Shown here: one piece after another, positions 38,472 to 40,459 of the stretch
How positions within the stretch are numbered: position 1 is the first letter of the stretch
Layout of the letters: every line of letters starts with the position of its first letter
Assembly: GCA_021779095.1 (NCBI GenBank)
Contig: JAJYBI010000033.1
Coordinates: 1-40,459, forward strand
Origin: Deltaproteobacteria bacterium
Lineage (GTDB): Bacteria > Desulfobacterota > Desulfuromonadia > Geobacterales > JAJYBI01
Direction of reading: 5' to 3'
Length of the DNA stretch: 40,459 bases
Notes under the pieces: generated by a model
Seen by the model: the letters and a program-made list of their open reading frames with translations, nothing else
Databases searched by the model: none
Told to the model about the DNA's origin: nothing
Translations under genes and position numbers: made by a program

Positions 38472-39500
38472 ATGGGTAGATTTACCCGATTGATTGCTGC
38501 ATGTGCTGTCGTAGCGTCCTTGCCCTCTTTTGCTTTTGCGGCAAAAACCCACAAGGTGAAGAAAAACGATACGCTCTATTCTCTCGCCAAGAAATACCAT
38601 GTCACAACCGACGAACTGAAGGCCGCAAACGGCAGGGTGAAGAACAGGTTGCGGCCGGGAGAGGTCCTGGTCATCCCATCCCGCTCTCTTGCCGCTGCCC
38701 ACAGATCCCGTCATAAATCAGCCTCTTCGTCCTACAGAGTGCGAAGAGGTGATACGCTGTCCAGGATTTCGAAGAGGACAGGGATATCTGTAGGCGAACT
38801 CAAGCGGCTCAACCATCTCTCCTCGAGCCGTCTGAAGCCGGGGAGACGGTTGGCGCTCGTCGAAGCCGAAAAAGCCGAGGAGCCGACTCGTCCGAAGGTA
38901 AAGCACTATTCGGCGCGGATTGCAGAGGCGTTCAGCGACAAGGACTATGAGCAGAGCCTGGCCGAATTGACCGATACGGAGTCCGACCAGACCGTCGATC
39001 TGAAAAGCAGTGTGGAGTTGAAGAGCGATGCGGTCAGGCAGCTGAAGAATACGGCTTACGGGTTCCTTGGTGCCCATTACCATTTCGGCGGGAACAGCAG
39101 GACCTCGCTTGACTGCTCTAGTTTTGTACAGCAGGTCTTTCGCGAGATGAACATCTTCCTGCCGCGGACGGCCCGTGAACAGTTCGGGGTGGGAGAGGAG
39201 GTCCCCCACGGCGACCTGAAAAAGGGGGATCTGGTCTTTTTCCGTACCTATGCTCCGTATCCTTCGCACGTCGGCATCTACCTCGGCGACAACAAGATGA
39301 TACACGCATCGTCACGCGATCACCGGGTGGTCATTTCCACGATGGATACACCGTATTACCGCGCGAGGTATATCGGTGCAAAGCGCATATCGAAGATCAA
39401 TCCCGACACCATCCCTCTGAACGATCTGGTTGCAGGGGCCGAAGAGGAGCGTCCTGACGATATCCTTTCCAACGATACTCTCGACGTCTCGGCGAACTGA
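38472..39500 (+). CDS. exported peptidoglycan hydrolase with two LysM and one NlpC/P60 domain
   Basis: The 342-residue protein has a signal peptide (RLIAACAVVASLPSFAFA), a first LysM (about 24-68, HKVKKNDTLYSLAKKYHV), a second LysM (about 87-131, YRVRRGDTLSRISKRTG), and a linker. An NlpC/P60 cysteine-peptidase domain follows (about 190-310). The active Cys is in TSLDCSSFVQQ and the His in YPSHVGIYLG, with a further polar residue in MIHASSRD. Such enzymes cut D-Glu-mDAP bonds in peptidoglycan stems. It lies 83 bases after the diadenylate cyclase but has its own promoter, and a terminator follows. Confidence 0.93.
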   Translation: MGRFTRLIAACAVVASLPSFAFAAKTHKVKKNDTLYSLAKKYHVTTDELKAANGRVKNRLRPGEVLVIPSRSLAAAHRSRHKSASSSYRVRRGDTLSRISKRTGISVGELKRLNHLSSSRLKPGRRLALVEAEKAEEPTRPKVKHYSARIAEAFSDKDYEQSLAELTDTESDQTVDLKSSVELKSDAVRQLKNTAYGFLGAHYHFGGNSRTSLDCSSFVQQVFREMNIFLPRTAREQFGVGEEVPHGDLKKGDLVFFRTYAPYPSHVGIYLGDNKMIHASSRDHRVVISTMDTPYYRARYIGAKRISKINPDTIPLNDLVAGAEEERPDDILSNDTLDVSAN

Positions 39501-39525
39501 TCCGCAGTTCATAGTGTTGATACAG

Positions 39526-39552
39526 AATCCGGCCCCGCGCCGGATTTTTTTT
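39526..39552 (+). terminator. intrinsic terminator
   Basis: AATCCGGC (39526-39533) pairs with GCCGGATT (39539-39546) around CCCGC and is followed by a T run to about 39552. It ends the LysM-NlpC/P60 gene and precedes the Nudix gene by 12 bases. Confidence 0.92.
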
Positions 39553-39563
39553 GGAACCCGGCC

Positions 39564-39995
39564 ATGGCCCCACTGATTGTAACCGCTGCACTGATCGTCC
39601 ACGACGGGAAGGTACTCGTTACCAAACGTCGCCCTGATACGCCCTATCCTGATCTCTGGGAATTCCCCGGCGGAAAGCTTGAGCCGTCCGAAGACCCACG
39701 TGACGGTATCGTGCGGGAAATCTTCGAAGAGCTGGGGATGGAAGTGGAGATTGTCGCGGTGCATGACGTCATCTTCCACCGGTATCCCGAACGCGACGTC
39801 CTTGTGCTTGTGTACCGCTGCCGCTGGCTGTCCGGCAATCCCCGGGACCTCGAGGTCGCGGCGCACCGTTGGATGACGCCGGACACCTTGCCCAAGCTTG
39901 ACTTTCTGCCTGCGGATATTCCGCTGGTGGAGCGGCTGGCTCAGGAACTGCCGGATGAAAATTCTTCTCTGCTACACGTCACACACAGATCCTGA
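39564..39995 (+). CDS. MutT-type Nudix hydrolase
   Basis: The 143-residue protein has a perfect Nudix box, G-x5-E-x7-RE-x2-EE-x-G, in GKLEPSEDPRDGIV.REIFEELGM (about 35-57). It resembles small MutT enzymes that remove oxidised or non-canonical nucleoside triphosphates such as 8-oxo-dGTP. VTKRRPDTPYPDLWEFPGG is typical of that group. The exact substrate is not settled. The ATG at 39564 has GGAAC just upstream. Its last 41 bases overlap the start of the next gene in another frame. Confidence 0.88.
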   Translation: MAPLIVTAALIVHDGKVLVTKRRPDTPYPDLWEFPGGKLEPSEDPRDGIVREIFEELGMEVEIVAVHDVIFHRYPERDVLVLVYRCRWLSGNPRDLEVAAHRWMTPDTLPKLDFLPADIPLVERLAQELPDENSSLLHVTHRS

Positions 39996-40459
39996 CGCCT
40001 ACCACCTGCATCTTCTGCCGACGGGGCTCGTGACCATGCACGCCGTGCTGCGCGCAGCCGGTCATGACTCGCGCCTTGTGAATCTGTCTGCCAGTTCGGC
40101 CGAAGAAACGCGGCGTCTGCTCCGCGCCGAGCGTCCCGGAATCGTCGGCATTTCCCAGTTTACCCACAACCGATTCGATACCCTGGAGCTCGCCGCAATG
40201 GTAAAGCGGGAACTCCCCTCCTGCACCGTCGTGCTCGGAGGGCCGCATGCCGGTCACCGGCACCGGGAGATCCTGGAGCGGTACCCGGCGGTCGATCTGG
40301 TCGTCGTCGGCGAGGGAGAGGAGACCTTTCTCGATGTGGCGAATGCATTGTCGGCTGGAAAGCGGTTACTGACGGAACGTTTGAAAGAGATACCGGGTCT
40401 CGCATATCGCGACGGCACCGCGGTGCGTCGGTCCGTTGAACGCCCCCTCAAGATCGGAA
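39955..40459 (+). CDS. B12-binding domain protein, probably radical SAM (N-terminal part, cut by window end)
   Basis: From the ATG at 39955 the frame stays open to the window end (168 codons). The protein begins MKILLCYTSHTDPDAYHLHL, then LPTGLVTMHAVLRAAGHDSRLV and GIVGISQFTHNRFDTLELAA. VVLGGPHAGHRHREILE and DLVVVGEGEETFLDVANAL follow. These are the segments of a cobalamin-binding Rossmann domain as found at the N-terminus of B12-dependent radical SAM enzymes. The radical SAM CxxxCxxC motif would lie beyond the window, so that half is inferred. The start overlaps the Nudix gene by 41 bases, with GGAACTGCCGG upstream. Confidence 0.8.
   Translation, partial: MKILLCYTSHTDPDAYHLHLLPTGLVTMHAVLRAAGHDSRLVNLSASSAEETRRLLRAERPGIVGISQFTHNRFDTLELAAMVKRELPSCTVVLGGPHAGHRHREILERYPAVDLVVVGEGEETFLDVANALSAGKRLLTERLKEIPGLAYRDGTAVRRSVERPLKIG

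Noticed and set aside
1..40459. Mobile elements, prophage, tRNA-linked integration sites or defence systems
   Set aside because: No transposase, integrase, phage structural gene, tRNA or terminal inverted repeat was recognised, and base composition and gene style look even across the window.

Overview
The window is a GC-rich (about 60%) bacterial chromosome segment with 47 supported protein genes, two of them cut by the window ends. The gene set points to Geobacter or a close relative (Desulfuromonadia/Geobacterales). The main reasons are a citrate synthase of the eukaryotic type, which is a known Geobacter trait, a GAF-PtsP enzyme, YggT-DivIVA-DUF167 next to each other in a Gram-negative background, and many two-component receivers. 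I see no rRNA, tRNA, CRISPR array, insertion sequence, integrase or phage gene, and no obvious defence island. No gene-free stretch exceeds 300 bases. The longest, 30834-31133, holds a riboswitch and two promoters, and 8685-8967 holds the citrate synthase promoter.

Layout. 1-821: end of a flagellar sigma factor (FliA) and a small FlgM-like gene behind a FliA-type promoter. 988-3868: RluA-type pseudouridine synthase, a cytidylate-kinase-like protein and an Old Yellow Enzyme. 4004-8684: PtsP, divergent from a TPR protein, a 57-residue membrane protein and an M24 peptidase. 8968-12459: citrate synthase, an AMMECR1 protein and an aldehyde dehydrogenase. 12642-19267: a small Ala/Pro-rich lipoprotein, then ndk, rlmN, mtnP, a PfkB kinase, an acidic protein of unknown function, a PilF-like TPR lipoprotein and a RodZ-family protein. 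This keeps the ndk-rlmN-pilF-rodZ order known from gammaproteobacteria, with three genes inserted. 19400-22014: a signalling cluster (receiver, UspA, receiver-histidine kinase, receiver). 22019-26638: a tight operon of an FAD dehydrogenase, a YhaM-type HD/OB nuclease, a metallo-hydrolase and CoaBC. 26663-28411: a zinc-phospholipase-C-like protein, divergent from a family 4 uracil-DNA glycosylase. 28537-31715: a metal-ion block with a CNNM/CorC protein, TerC behind a manganese (yybP-ykoY) riboswitch, and a divergent GDT1/UPF0016 transporter. 31804-36798: a TonB-like protein, then on the minus strand GalU, FolD, an FmdB zinc ribbon, DUF167, DivIVA, YggT and UbiE. 36973-40459: a diadenylate cyclase fused to YbbR domains, a LysM-NlpC/P60 cell-wall hydrolase, a MutT-type Nudix hydrolase and the start of a B12-binding (probably radical-SAM) protein.

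How the genes fit together. Most are housekeeping genes for central carbon flow, RNA modification, cofactor synthesis and the cell envelope. The two most informative regions are 28.5-31.7 kb, which reads as a manganese-homeostasis locus with a transcriptional riboswitch, and 37.0-39.5 kb, where c-di-AMP synthesis (a single-chain CdaA-CdaR-like fusion) sits beside a peptidoglycan hydrolase. The best candidates for undescribed biology are the acidic protein at 16502-17686, the tiny membrane protein at 7321-7494 and the PfkB kinase paired with methylthioadenosine phosphorylase.
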